NCBI GenBank assembly: GCA_937949545.1
Contig: CALEDR010000027.1
Span: 1-64,000, forward strand
Direction: 5' to 3'
Length of the DNA: 64,000 nucleotides
DNA from: an uncultured Phycisphaerae bacterium
Lineage (GTDB): Bacteria > Planctomycetota > Phycisphaerae > Sedimentisphaerales > Anaerohalosphaeraceae
Within the stretch, counting starts at the first letter, position 1; each line of letters begins with the position of its first letter. A program made the translations under genes and the position numbers. Of this stretch, positions 52,648 to 62,036 are shown piece after piece. Below the pieces are notes generated by a model that was not told the DNA's origin, did not search any database, and saw nothing but the letters and a program-made list of their open reading frames with translations.

Positions 52648-54036
52648 ATGGATGAGCCGAGCGGCAAGTTAAAACTTGGGGAAAAGATCGGCTATGCCTG
52701 CGGGGATTTTGCCTCGGTTTTGTTCTGGCAGACCATTTCTCTGCATCTGCTTTTCTTTTATACAGATGTGTTCGGCCTCAGTGCCGCTGCGGCCGGGACA
52801 ATGATTTCTCTGTCGCGTTTGTGGGACGGCATCAATGACCCTCTGGTAGGGCTGATTGCAGACCGTACAACCACCCGCTGGGGCAAGTTCAGGCCGTATC
52901 TGCTCTGGACGGCTGTTCCGCTGGCCGTCGCCGCCGTTCTGACTTTTTCAACTCCTTCCTGGGGCCCCACCGCCAAACTCATTTATGCCTATGTCACCTT
53001 TAACCTTTTTATGATGCTTTATACGGTCATTAATATTCCCTATTCGGCGATGCTCGGGGTGCTCACATCTGATTCGGTCGAACGGGTCGAGCTGTCTTCC
53101 TTTAAGTATTTCGGGGCTTACGGGGCCGCTTTCATGGTGTCTGCTTTTTTGATGCCGATGGTCCAATGGATCGGCGGTTCCGGCAGTTCTCCGTACGGCT
53201 GGAAGATTACGATGCGCATCTTCGGAGCGGCAGCTGTTGTGTTCTTTTTCATTACGTTTCTGTCCACACGGGAGAGGGTTTCGCCGCCAGCTTCCCAGAA
53301 AACGTCTATTCGTGAAGATATTCGGGACCTCCTGACCAACGGCCCGTGGCTGCTTCTGCTTTTTGCAACGCTCACGATGCTTCTGTGGGTTTCGATACGG
53401 CTGGGGGTTATCAATTACTATTTCAAGTATTACATTGCTCCCGGCAAGTATGAAAAATGGATTTCGATTTTCAATACAGTCGGAATCATCGGTAGCTTGG
53501 CCGGTGTGGCGGCCGTGAGCGGGTTTGCCCGTCTGCTCGGCAAGAAAAGGGCTTTTCTTGTTTTGTTCCTCATTGCCAATGTCCTGACGATTTCCTTTTT
53601 TGTTTATACTCCCAAACATCTTTTTCTGATTCTGGCGGCACAGTTTATCGGTTCGTTTGCGGGCGGGCCGCTGACGCCTCTGATTTGGGCGATGTATGCC
53701 GACGCGGCGGATTATTCGGAATGGAAGAACGGGCGTCGGGCTACGGCGCTGGTCTTTTCCGCCTCGACGATGGCGCAGAAATTCGCCTGGGCCTTCGGGG
53801 CTCTTCTGACCGGCTGGCTGCTTCATTGGTTCGGCTATCAGCCCGACACCCAACAGACGGAAAGGGTGATTTTCGGTTTTCGGCTGCTGATGAGCATCAT
53901 TCCCGGTCTGGCCGGCCTGATTTCTATTGTGATTATGTTGTTTTATAATCTGAATGAGGAGAAAATTCGACAAATCGGTCTTGAACTTCAGGAGCGAAGG
54001 AACCGGGAGTTGTCTTTGGTTTCTGTAGAAAATTAG
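52648..54036 (+). CDS. GPH-family sugar:cation symporter 1
   Basis: 462 residues, twelve hydrophobic helices. It is a glycoside-pentoside-hexuronide symporter of the major facilitator superfamily (MelB/GusB type): LGEKIGYACGDFASVLFWQ at the N-terminus, LWDGINDPLVGLIADRTTTRWGKFRPYLLW and PYSAMLGVLTSD are typical. Substrate is not readable from sequence; genes 50 bases downstream suggest a beta-linked disaccharide. First gene of a four-gene cassette. Confidence 0.9.
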   Translation: MDEPSGKLKLGEKIGYACGDFASVLFWQTISLHLLFFYTDVFGLSAAAAGTMISLSRLWDGINDPLVGLIADRTTTRWGKFRPYLLWTAVPLAVAAVLTFSTPSWGPTAKLIYAYVTFNLFMMLYTVINIPYSAMLGVLTSDSVERVELSSFKYFGAYGAAFMVSAFLMPMVQWIGGSGSSPYGWKITMRIFGAAAVVFFFITFLSTRERVSPPASQKTSIREDIRDLLTNGPWLLLLFATLTMLLWVSIRLGVINYYFKYYIAPGKYEKWISIFNTVGIIGSLAGVAAVSGFARLLGKKRAFLVLFLIANVLTISFFVYTPKHLFLILAAQFIGSFAGGPLTPLIWAMYADAADYSEWKNGRRATALVFSASTMAQKFAWAFGALLTGWLLHWFGYQPDTQQTERVIFGFRLLMSIIPGLAGLISIVIMLFYNLNEEKIRQIGLELQERRNRELSLVSVEN

Positions 54037-54073
54037 TACAGGCATCTTTGGTATGGGAAAGGGACACAGCGGT

Positions 54074-55066
54074 ATGAAAAAAACAATTCTCGGCTCTGCT
54101 TTGCCGAACATCCCCTGGGAAGACAAGCCGAAAGGGTGCCGGGATGTTGTATGGCGCTACAGCGGCAATCCTGTTTTGAACTGGAATCCGATTCCGCGGG
54201 CTGCGCGGATTTTCAACAGTGCGGTCCTGCCGTACAAGAATGAGTTTGTCGGCGTTTTTCGCGGCGACCAGCGGAACGGACGGGCTACGCTGTTTTTCGG
54301 CCGCAGTCCGGACGGGATTCGCTGGACGATTGGTCCGGACCCAATTGACTGGGTGGATGAACAGGGCAGACCCAGCCCGCTGAGTTTCGGCTATGACCCG
54401 CGGTTTGTGCAGATTGAGGACACCTACTATATTGTCTGGTGCGACGATATGCACGGGCCGTCTATCGGACTGGGGCGCACGAAGGATTTCAAAACGTTTA
54501 TTCGAATGCCCAATCCGCTGATGCCCTATAACCGCAACGGGGTTCTTTTTCCGCGCAAGGTCAACGGCAAATACCTTCTGCTGAGCCGTCCGAGCGACAG
54601 CGGACATACGCCGTTCGGCGACATCTTTCTCAGTGAAAGCCCGGATTTGATTCATTGGGGCCGTCACCGCTGGGTGATGGGGCGGGGCGGTCAGGGCTGG
54701 TGGCAGAACACCAAAATCGGTGCCGGCCCTGTGCCGATTGAGACGACGGCCGGCTGGCTTTTGTTTTATCACGGCGTCTCGAACACCTGCAACGGCTTTG
54801 TGTACAGTTTCGGCGCGGCGATTCTGGATATCAACGACCCGGGCAAAGTCCTGTACCGCACACGCGATTATCTGCTGACGCCGGAGGAGCCCTACGAAAC
54901 CGTGGGCTTTGTGCCCAATGTGGTTTTCCCCTGTGCCAATCTGTATGATGCCGACACTGGGCGAATCGCCATTTATTACGGAGCCGCCGACACCTGCACG
55001 GCGATTGCCTTTGCGCAGGTGGATGAGCTGATTGACTATATCCGGAACAATTCCGAAGTCTTTTAA
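54074..55066 (+). CDS. GH130 glycoside phosphorylase
   Basis: 330 residues from ATG 54074 (ATG 54053 has no ribosome site). Glycoside hydrolase family 130 enzymes cleave beta-mannosidic bonds using phosphate. FNSAVLPYKNEFVGVFRG, the SFGYDPRFVQ motif with the likely proton-donor D108, CDDMHGP, and the basic R/H phosphate-site residues (RPSDSGHTPFGDIF) are present. It is closest in pattern to 4-O-beta-D-mannosyl-D-glucose phosphorylases (GH130_1), but the exact substrate is inferred. Cytoplasmic, no signal peptide. Confidence 0.9.
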   Translation: MKKTILGSALPNIPWEDKPKGCRDVVWRYSGNPVLNWNPIPRAARIFNSAVLPYKNEFVGVFRGDQRNGRATLFFGRSPDGIRWTIGPDPIDWVDEQGRPSPLSFGYDPRFVQIEDTYYIVWCDDMHGPSIGLGRTKDFKTFIRMPNPLMPYNRNGVLFPRKVNGKYLLLSRPSDSGHTPFGDIFLSESPDLIHWGRHRWVMGRGGQGWWQNTKIGAGPVPIETTAGWLLFYHGVSNTCNGFVYSFGAAILDINDPGKVLYRTRDYLLTPEEPYETVGFVPNVVFPCANLYDADTGRIAIYYGAADTCTAIAFAQVDELIDYIRNNSEVF

Positions 55067-55077
55067 ATCGGTCTGAG

Positions 55078-56538
55078 ATGGTTTTGGAGGCCCTGTTGGA
55101 AGCCAGTCCGCACAAACCTGAACGAGACCGGCTGCCAGTCTTGACCAAAGTCTGCTACGGACTGGGGTCGGCGCTGGATATGTGGGGGTTTTGGCTGTAT
55201 CCGACGGTGGCCTACGCAGTGTTCAATATCTATTTGGGTGTGCCCCCCTGGCTGGTGGGACTGGCGCTGATGCTGATTCGCATCTATGATGCCGTTTCAG
55301 ACCCGCTGGCCGGATGGCTTTCGGACAATCTGCGGAGCCGGCACGGGCGGCGCCGCCCCTTTATTTTAATTGCAGGAATCGTAAGCGGGCTGGGGCTGCC
55401 GGCGCTGTTTTGGATTTCGCCTTCGTGGGCGGAAATCCGGATTCTGGGGCTGTCGGCGGTGTTCTGGTATATGATGCTTTCTTCGCTGATTTATATCCCC
55501 ATCGTCAGCGCGTTTTCTGTTCCCTACAACAGTCTGGGGGCGGAGATGACGCCGGATTATGAAGAGCGCACCTCCGTAATGACCTATCGGAGCGTGATGC
55601 AGAAAATCTTTGAGGTGGGCAATTTTTATGCCCTTCGCTTTACAAATCTGTCGTGGTTTCTGCTGCCGGAGGTGAACAAAAAGAACACGCTGCTGGGGAT
55701 TCAGGTTTATACGGCGATTCTGGGGACCCTGATGGCCCTGTTTTCCGTTGTGATTTTTTTGCGGGTGCCGGAGCGGTATTACGAAAAAGTGGTGGTCAAA
55801 ACCGCTCGGCGCATTTCTCTGCAAAGCTCCTTTTATGAAACGCTGAAATGCCGGCCGTTTCGCTTGATGATGGGGTTCGGGGCCTCGTTTAGTCTCGGGA
55901 CCAGCATGGTCGGTGCACTGGGGTATTATGCCACGGTCTATTATGTCTGCCGGGGCAATACGATTGAGGGGGACAACTGGAACTTTTGGAACGGCATCGC
56001 CTTTATGGTCGGCGGACTGCTGGGCGGCCCGCTGCTGAGTCGGGTTGCGTACTGGACGGAAAAGCGCCGGGCTGTTGTAGCGGCCGCAGTTATCGGGATT
56101 TTCGGATACGGCGGCTCGTGGTTTTTGTACACGCCGCTGGTCCCCTGGCTCCAGACCCTGGCGGCGGGACTGATGGGAACGGCGGCAGCGGGCTTCTGGA
56201 TGCTTTTCGGCTCGATTGGGGCGGATGTGATTGATTATGACGAATGGCAGACAGGAACGAGGCGGGAGGGGTCTTTTACCGCCTGCGGTTCGTATCTGCT
56301 CAAACTGGGCAATGCCGGCGGATATTTTGTCTCCGGGCTGATCCTGGATTGGGCCGGTTTTGACCACAAGGTGGAAGTGCAGAGCCCCCAGACCATTTTT
56401 TGGATACGGGCGATGCTAGCGCTGATACCGATTGTCGGTCTGCTCGGGGTGATTTTCTTTGTGCGGCGGGTGCCGCTGTCACGGGAGAAGTGCGAGGAAA
56501 TCCGGGCGGTGCTGGAGACCCGGCGCGGCAGGGTGTAA
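55078..56538 (+). CDS. GPH-family sugar:cation symporter 2
   Basis: 486 residues, about twelve helices, 11 bases after GH130. It shares the GPH layout with the gene at 52648: KVCYGLGSALDMWGFW, IRIYDAVSDPLAGWLSDNLRSRHGRRRPFIL, VPYNSLGAEMTPDYEERTSVM. The two are distant paralogues, so the cassette may import two sugars. Substrate unknown. Confidence 0.9.
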   Translation: MVLEALLEASPHKPERDRLPVLTKVCYGLGSALDMWGFWLYPTVAYAVFNIYLGVPPWLVGLALMLIRIYDAVSDPLAGWLSDNLRSRHGRRRPFILIAGIVSGLGLPALFWISPSWAEIRILGLSAVFWYMMLSSLIYIPIVSAFSVPYNSLGAEMTPDYEERTSVMTYRSVMQKIFEVGNFYALRFTNLSWFLLPEVNKKNTLLGIQVYTAILGTLMALFSVVIFLRVPERYYEKVVVKTARRISLQSSFYETLKCRPFRLMMGFGASFSLGTSMVGALGYYATVYYVCRGNTIEGDNWNFWNGIAFMVGGLLGGPLLSRVAYWTEKRRAVVAAAVIGIFGYGGSWFLYTPLVPWLQTLAAGLMGTAAAGFWMLFGSIGADVIDYDEWQTGTRREGSFTACGSYLLKLGNAGGYFVSGLILDWAGFDHKVEVQSPQTIFWIRAMLALIPIVGLLGVIFFVRRVPLSREKCEEIRAVLETRRGRV

Positions 56539-56556
56539 ACAGTTTGCGGAGGAGAT

Positions 56557-58950
56557 ATGCAGTACGGATACTTTGACGACGAGCGGAAAGAATATGTCAT
56601 CACGCGTCCGGACACGCCCCGTTCGTGGAGCAATTATCTGGGCTCGACCGAATACGGGGCCATCATCACCAACAACGCCGGCGGCTACAGTTTCTTTCAC
56701 TCGGCCGCTCAGGGCCGTTTCCTGCGGCTTCGCTTTAATGCGATTCCGATGGACCAGCCCGGACGCTACATCTATCTGCGGGATATGGACAGCGGGGATT
56801 TCTGGTCGGCTTCCTGGCAGCCGGTCGGCAAGCCCCTCGAGCAGTACAAATCCGTCTGCCGGCACGGCACCGCCTATACGATTCTTGAGTCCGAATACGG
56901 CCGAATCCGCACGGAGACGACGTATTTTGTTCCGCTGGGCAGACACCTGGAGTGCTGGCTTTTGAGGGTGTCGAATCTGGACACGGTCCGCCGGCGGCTG
57001 CGGCTGTTTACATTTGTCGAGTACGCCAACAACTGGCATGTCTGGCAGGACTTTATCAATCTGCAGTACACGCAGTTTATCGGCCGGATGCAGGTCGTGG
57101 ACAATATCATCGATCACGGCATCAATGTGCTGCTGCCGGACAGTACAGGCAGTCTGCCGCATCACGACGGCAACCGCCATACGTTTCTGGCGGCGGCGGG
57201 GGCAAAGATTACCGGGTTTGATACGGATCGCGATGTCTTTTTAGGGCCGTACCGCACGTATCGCAATCCGCTGATTGTCGAGCAGGGCCGATGCACTCAG
57301 TCGCTGGCCTGGGGCGACAACGGCTGCGGGGTGCTTCAGATGGATGTGGTTCTGGAGCCGGGGCAGCCGCAGGAGCTGGCTGTTTTTCTGGGCATCGGCA
57401 AGGCCGCCGTCGAGGGACGCAAAACCGTGCAGGAGTACGGAGACTTGCAGAAGGTTCATCAGGCTTTTGAGCAGCTCAAACAATACTGGCACAGCCGGCT
57501 GGAAGGCTTGACGGTCCAGACTCCGGATGCGGACCTGAACAGCATGCTCAATATGTGGAGTCCCTACAACTGCCTGATTACGTATGCCTGGTCGCGGGCG
57601 GCCAGCCTGGTTTACTGCGGCGAGCGGGATGGGCTGGGGTATCGCGATACCGTGCAGGATTTGCTGGGGGTGATGCACCTGATTGCGGAGGAGGCGCGCG
57701 GGCGTCTGGAACTGATGCTCACCGGTCAGGTCTCCACCGGCGGGGCGATGCCGCTGGTGAAGCCGTTTGCTCATCGTCCGGGACAAGAGAGCCCTCCGAA
57801 AGAGGAAGAATACCGTTCGGATGACTGCCTGTGGCTGTTTTGTACTGTGCCGGCGTATGTGAGGGAAACAGGCGATTTGGCGTTTTATGACAAGGTTCTG
57901 CCGTATGCCGATCGGGGGGAGGATACCGTGCTGGGGCATCTGAAGCGGGCGATAGCGTTTTCGCTGGAGCACAGGGGGGCTCACGGTCTGCCGTGCGGTT
58001 TGTCGGCGGACTGGAACGACTGCCTGCAGCTCGGACAGAAGGGCGAAAGTGTTTTTGTGGCCTTTCAGCTGCGGTATGCGCTGAAGACGTATATAGAAAT
58101 CTGTGAACGGCTCGGGAGGCGGGATGAGGCCGGCTGGGCGCAGGGGCACTTAGAACGGCTGGATGAGAACATCGAACGGCATGCCTGGGACGGGCGCTGG
58201 TTCCTGCGGGCGTATCGATGGGACGGGATGAAATTCGGTTCGCAGGAGAATGAAGAAGGCCGCATCTGGCTCAATCCGCAGACCTGGGCGGTCCTGAGCG
58301 GATATTTGCAGGGGCCGCGGGCTCTGGCGGTGATGGAGGAGGTCGGCCGGCACCTGGCGACGGACTACGGCCTGATGATTTGCGACCCGCCCTATGAAAA
58401 AACGGATCATCACATCATCAAGGCCTCTCTCTTTAATCAGGGGATGAAGGAGAATGCCTCTATTTTTTCGCATACGCAGGGCTGGGCGGTGATTGCCGAG
58501 GCGATGCTGGGCCGCGGCGAGAAGGCCTATCGCTGTTTCCGGGCCTATCTGCCCGCGGCATATAACAGCCGGGCGGACATTCGCCAGATTGAGCCCTATG
58601 TCTATTGTCAGTTTACGCACAGCAAATACAGCCCTCGGTTCGGGGCTTCGCGTCTGCCGTGGCTGACGGGGGCGGCGGCCTGGTCCTATTATGCGGCGGT
58701 TCAGTACATCCTGGGCGTGCAGCCGGATTATGACGGGCTGCGTCTGGACCCGTGTGTGCCTGCCGACTGGAAAGAGATTCGCCTTCGCCGGCGTTTCCGG
58801 AACAAATGGTTTGACATTGAAATCCGAAACGACAGGGGGGTTCAAAAAGGGATAAAACAGCTGATTGTGAACGGTCAGGCGGTTGACGGCAATCTGATTG
58901 GCCCCGAGCAAATGAAAGACCGAAACGAGGTTCAGCTCATTATGGGCTGA
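56557..58950 (+). CDS. GH94 glycoside phosphorylase (cellobiose/chitobiose phosphorylase type)
   Basis: 797 residues with GGAGGAG before the ATG. Family 94 enzymes phosphorolyse beta-glucosides. The N-terminal beta-sandwich opens MQYGYFDDERKEYVITRPDTP. The (alpha/alpha)6 barrel holds the catalytic acid D485 in GLSADWNDCLQLG and the substrate-binding segment LGYRDTVQDLLGV. Length and order are as in cellobiose phosphorylase; chitobiose phosphorylase has a similar form, so the substrate is open. It is the last gene of the cassette. A palindromic repeat lies downstream. Confidence 0.92.
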   Translation: MQYGYFDDERKEYVITRPDTPRSWSNYLGSTEYGAIITNNAGGYSFFHSAAQGRFLRLRFNAIPMDQPGRYIYLRDMDSGDFWSASWQPVGKPLEQYKSVCRHGTAYTILESEYGRIRTETTYFVPLGRHLECWLLRVSNLDTVRRRLRLFTFVEYANNWHVWQDFINLQYTQFIGRMQVVDNIIDHGINVLLPDSTGSLPHHDGNRHTFLAAAGAKITGFDTDRDVFLGPYRTYRNPLIVEQGRCTQSLAWGDNGCGVLQMDVVLEPGQPQELAVFLGIGKAAVEGRKTVQEYGDLQKVHQAFEQLKQYWHSRLEGLTVQTPDADLNSMLNMWSPYNCLITYAWSRAASLVYCGERDGLGYRDTVQDLLGVMHLIAEEARGRLELMLTGQVSTGGAMPLVKPFAHRPGQESPPKEEEYRSDDCLWLFCTVPAYVRETGDLAFYDKVLPYADRGEDTVLGHLKRAIAFSLEHRGAHGLPCGLSADWNDCLQLGQKGESVFVAFQLRYALKTYIEICERLGRRDEAGWAQGHLERLDENIERHAWDGRWFLRAYRWDGMKFGSQENEEGRIWLNPQTWAVLSGYLQGPRALAVMEEVGRHLATDYGLMICDPPYEKTDHHIIKASLFNQGMKENASIFSHTQGWAVIAEAMLGRGEKAYRCFRAYLPAAYNSRADIRQIEPYVYCQFTHSKYSPRFGASRLPWLTGAAAWSYYAAVQYILGVQPDYDGLRLDPCVPADWKEIRLRRRFRNKWFDIEIRNDRGVQKGIKQLIVNGQAVDGNLIGPEQMKDRNEVQLIMG

Positions 58951-59070
58951 AGGGAGATGGATATTTTGTGTGCCTGAAAAGCACACGGTTGTTTTCTGCG
59001 GCCTGCCGAGTTCCTTGTGATGGACATGCCTTCTTTTTCCCTTGTCATCTCTGAAAGGGTGTTTTTTGTC

Positions 59071-59090
59071 ATTCCCGCGCAGGCGGGAAT
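59071..59090. repeat. REP-like palindrome
   Basis: ATTCCCGC-GCAG-GCGGGAAT, a perfect 8-bp inverted repeat preceded by GTC and followed by CC. This sequence type (CATTCCCGCG...GCGGGAATCC) is a very widespread bacterial extragenic palindrome. It lies between two convergent genes, where it may also act as a weak transcription or mRNA end. Confidence 0.65.
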
Positions 59091-59124
59091 CCAAAATCTT
59101 TCGGCAAAGTGTTCTTCGATGCTG

Positions 59125-60003
59125 TCAGTCAGGCCAGACGCCGCGGAAGACCTCCACGGCCGGGCCGGTCATATAGACGCAGTTGTCCGTTTCACACCAG
59201 TTCAGGTCCAAATCGCCGCCGGGCAGATGAGCCCGCACCAGCCGCTGACAGCGTCCGATTAAAACGCCCGCCACCAGCGAGGCGCAGGCGCCGGTGCCGC
59301 AGGCCAGCGTAATGCCGCTGCCCCGCTCCCAGGTCCGCATGGTGAACTCGTTCGGATTGTCGCTTTTGACAAAATGCACGTTAACCCGCTGCGGGAACAA
59401 TTCGTGATGTTCAATCAGCGGGCCGATCAGCGGCAGGTCGATGGCATCGAGGTCTTCACAGAAAAAGACAGCGTGCGGATTGCCCATCGATACGCAGGTC
59501 ATCGACAGTTCCTGTCCGTGCACCGGCATCCTGACGTTGACGACTTGTTCGGCGTCGAGGGCCACCGGAATCTCGCGGGCCTTCAGAATGGGCTGACCCA
59601 TATTGACGCACACGCGGCTGACTTTGTTATGTTCATCCAGTTCGAGCCCGACGGTCAAAATGCCGCGTCCGGTCTCCACCCGCAGCATCGCCGGAAAGGT
59701 CTGCTGCCCGGGGACCGGCATTTCATGGTCGGCCGTGTGAGGGTGGTAGGTTTCGTAAAAATATTTGGCCAGGCATCGGATGCCGTTGCCGCACATTTGG
59801 GCCTCAGAGCCGTCGGCATTGAACATCCGCATCCGGACATCGGCCTTTTCCGAAGGACAAACCAGAATCAGACCGTCGGAGCCGACGCCGAAGTGACGGT
59901 CGCTGATTTGCACCGCCAGCCGGCTCGGATTATCCACCTGCTGCCGAAAGCAGTCCACATACACATAATCATTGCCCAGCCCATGCATTTTCACAAAATC
60001 CAT
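59125..60003 (-). CDS. dapF: Diaminopimelate epimerase
   Basis: 292 residues. DapF converts LL- to meso-diaminopimelate for lysine and peptidoglycan. The N-terminus FVKMHGLGNDYVYVD, the two catalytic cysteines in QMCGNGIRCLAKY and LACGTGACASL, and the ERGSG motif are all intact. It has a 120-base leader with a promoter at 60036-60064. The C-terminus is within 35 bases of the REP-like element. Confidence 0.96.
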   Translation of the reverse strand: MDFVKMHGLGNDYVYVDCFRQQVDNPSRLAVQISDRHFGVGSDGLILVCPSEKADVRMRMFNADGSEAQMCGNGIRCLAKYFYETYHPHTADHEMPVPGQQTFPAMLRVETGRGILTVGLELDEHNKVSRVCVNMGQPILKAREIPVALDAEQVVNVRMPVHGQELSMTCVSMGNPHAVFFCEDLDAIDLPLIGPLIEHHELFPQRVNVHFVKSDNPNEFTMRTWERGSGITLACGTGACASLVAGVLIGRCQRLVRAHLPGGDLDLNWCETDNCVYMTGPAVEVFRGVWPD

Positions 60004-60035
60004 AATGACTACCTTTAAAGAACTTTAGACAAAAC

Positions 60036-60064
60036 AGTATATGCAAAATCCTAATCAAAAGCAA
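60036..60064 (-). promoter_or_regulatory. Promoter of dapF
   Basis: TTGCTT (60059-60064) and TATACT (60036-60041) on the minus strand, 17-base spacer. Confidence 0.5.
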
Positions 60065-60118
60065 TCAAAGAGATATGGAAAGAAAAATATATAAAATATC
60101 TAAAACGTTACTTTCTTC

Positions 60119-60146
60119 TTGATTGTTTGCAAAAAGAGGATAAAAT
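60119..60146 (+). promoter_or_regulatory. Promoter of the methyltransferase gene
   Basis: TTGATT (60119-60124) and TAAAAT (60141-60146), 16-base spacer. It makes the in-frame TTG at 60119 an unlikely start codon. Confidence 0.5.
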
Positions 60147-60178
60147 TAGAAAAAGGAAGGTTATTGGATGGAGGAAAG

Positions 60179-61186
60179 GTGTTTAACAATCTGATTAACC
60201 GCCATGATTTTACAAGATTGATTTGGGGTATTCGTTACGGCTACCTGCCTTTGATTCTATCCCGACTGACCAAAGGGCATTTGGAGCGAATTCTGGATGC
60301 CTGGAAACCCCGGGAAACCAAGCCGTCCACGTGGTGGATGATACGGCTGTTCCAGAAACGATGGAATCGCTTTCAATCGGGAGATGAAAATACCGGTTTT
60401 CGTGACTATTTTTGTTCCGTTTATTTGTCAGGACGCCGAAACTTGCGGGGGTTAACGCTCGGATGCGGGGAGGGCCAAAAGGTACTGCATTGGGCACGAA
60501 CGGGTCTTTTCGCTCAAATTGAGGCGTATGATCTTTCTCCTGAACGTCTCGAAAAGGCACAACTTATGACCCGACAGTCAGGTCTTCAGAACTGCATTCA
60601 ATACAAATTTGGGGATGTGAATCGGCTGGAGCTGCCCGAAGGTCAGTATGACGTAATTTTTATTGAACATGCACTTCATCATTTTAGTCCTCTCGAACCT
60701 CTCTTGAAAAAGATAAACGATTGGCTGGCAGCAGACGGCTATTTTGTTTTTGATGAATATGTCGGACCTTCCCGCTTTCAGTGGACGGACAGACAGCTTC
60801 ACTTGGCTAATGCGGTTCGTGCTCTCATTCCGGAAAGATTTCGAAGTCATGTGATTGACGGCAGAACGGACAAAAAAATTATTCGTCCCAGCCGATTAAG
60901 TATGATTCTGAAAGACCCCTCGGAAGCAGTCCAATCGGCGGAGATTCTTCCGCTGGCCGCCCGCTTTTTTCAGGAAATTGAAGTTCGCGGTTATCGCGGC
61001 GCTGTTTTGCATTTAGTCTTGGAGGGAATCGCCCATAATTTTGTTACAGAGGCCCCGGATGCACTGTCTTGTCTGCATTTTTTATTTCAAATAGAAGATT
61101 TTTTGACTCAGACAGGTCAGGTTCAGAATGATTTTGCAGTCGGGATTTATCGGAAGAAGGACAATCGGGAAAGGAGGGAAGTATGA
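60179..61186 (+). CDS. Class I SAM-dependent methyltransferase
   Basis: 335 residues from GTG 60179, with GGAGG just upstream. Residues about 90-200 form the methyltransferase fold: motif I LTLGCGEGQKVLHWA, AYDLSPERL and EHALHHFSPLEPLLKKINDWLAADG. The N-terminal 85 residues and the C-terminal 130 are helical and unrecognised, so the substrate is unknown. The stop overlaps by 4 bases (ATGA) with the frame-disrupted PEP-CTERM gene, so the two are translationally coupled and may be functionally linked. Confidence 0.8.
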   Translation: MFNNLINRHDFTRLIWGIRYGYLPLILSRLTKGHLERILDAWKPRETKPSTWWMIRLFQKRWNRFQSGDENTGFRDYFCSVYLSGRRNLRGLTLGCGEGQKVLHWARTGLFAQIEAYDLSPERLEKAQLMTRQSGLQNCIQYKFGDVNRLELPEGQYDVIFIEHALHHFSPLEPLLKKINDWLAADGYFVFDEYVGPSRFQWTDRQLHLANAVRALIPERFRSHVIDGRTDKKIIRPSRLSMILKDPSEAVQSAEILPLAARFFQEIEVRGYRGAVLHLVLEGIAHNFVTEAPDALSCLHFLFQIEDFLTQTGQVQNDFAVGIYRKKDNRERREV

Positions 61187-61998
61187 GGCAAGGATTGATT
61201 TGGGGTTGTTTTGTATGCTGTCTTGCGGAAACATATGGTTTGGTTCTTGAAAGTCCGGAGCACTATAATTGTGCAGACCTATGCACAATATTCACGTCCG
61301 GACGGCGGACAGGCAAAGTATGCAGAGTTTGATTCGTTTGGAAATCTGTATATTACTCACGATGGGGGGCGCTGGTTAGGATTGGGTTGAATGGACAAGC
61401 CGCGGTCATCGGAAGGTACAGAAATCTGCAGGGAATTTTTTACGCAGGTGAAGAATATGATTCACTGCTTTTTTTTAACGATGCGGATTTAGGGCGGCTT
61501 TGTAAGCGATGCCTGGATGGGACCACAACGATTTTTTCATCTTTTTCCGGCAAACCGATCGGCATTACCTTAGACAAGTCCGGTCTTTATGGGGGCCGTC
61601 TGTATATGTCTGTGACGGACCCTCAGGAAAACTCTTCAGTTTTTGTGGTCAACCCGGATGGTACGGCATCGGTTTTCTGCTCGATGACATGGATTTTAGA
61701 CTTGGAGTTCGATACAACTTCTGCTGGAGCGTTTGGCGGGTTTCTGTACGGCTGCCGCTCAAGCTGGGCGATCGGAAGGATTTCTCCGGAAGGGCTGTGG
61801 ACTCGATTTGCTTTTTCAGGCAGTGCAGATGAAGCCATTAAGTGTTTGACTTTCGGGCCGGATAATTCCATGTATGTCATAGAGGAACTTGCCGCCAACC
61901 GGGCTGTTGTTTTGAAAATCAGCGTTGTTCCTGAACCGACAACATTTTTCCTGATGGTTTTGGGCGGTTTGGTATTAAGAAAGCGGGCAGCCGGCTGA
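61183..61998 (+). pseudogene. Frame-disrupted PEP-CTERM protein gene
   Basis: An AGGAGGG site precedes ATG 61183, and a signal peptide (LIWGCFVCCLAETYG) is readable in that frame until about 61263. Coding-like sequence then continues one base out of phase (from ATA 61265: TYAQYSRPDGG, FDSFGNLYITHDGG) up to a run of six Gs at 61364-61369, after which the first frame resumes (VRIGLNGQAAVIGRY) and runs to VPEPTTFFLMVLGGL and the stop. The first frame alone meets TGA at 61330. So two compensating one-base indels, one extra base near 61264 and one missing G, break an otherwise intact gene of about 270 residues. Sequencing error, decay and phase variation remain possible. Confidence 0.75.
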
Positions 61999-62036
61999 TG
62001 AAGAAAGAACAGCCGGATTCTTTGGAGTTGAGCGGA

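Noticed and set aside
58150-59094. 314-codon minus-strand frame beginning MDSRLRGNDK
   Set aside because: Mostly antisense to the GH94 gene; its first residues are the usual translation of the REP-like palindrome, a common false gene start.
60119-60178. TTG at 60119 as start of the methyltransferase
   Set aside because: It lies in the -35 box of the predicted promoter; GTG 60179 has a GGAGG site.
61387-61998. Independent 203-codon gene starting at TTG 61387
   Set aside because: It has no signal peptide or ribosome site, and upstream coding sequence in shifted phase shows that it is the 3' part of a disrupted longer gene.
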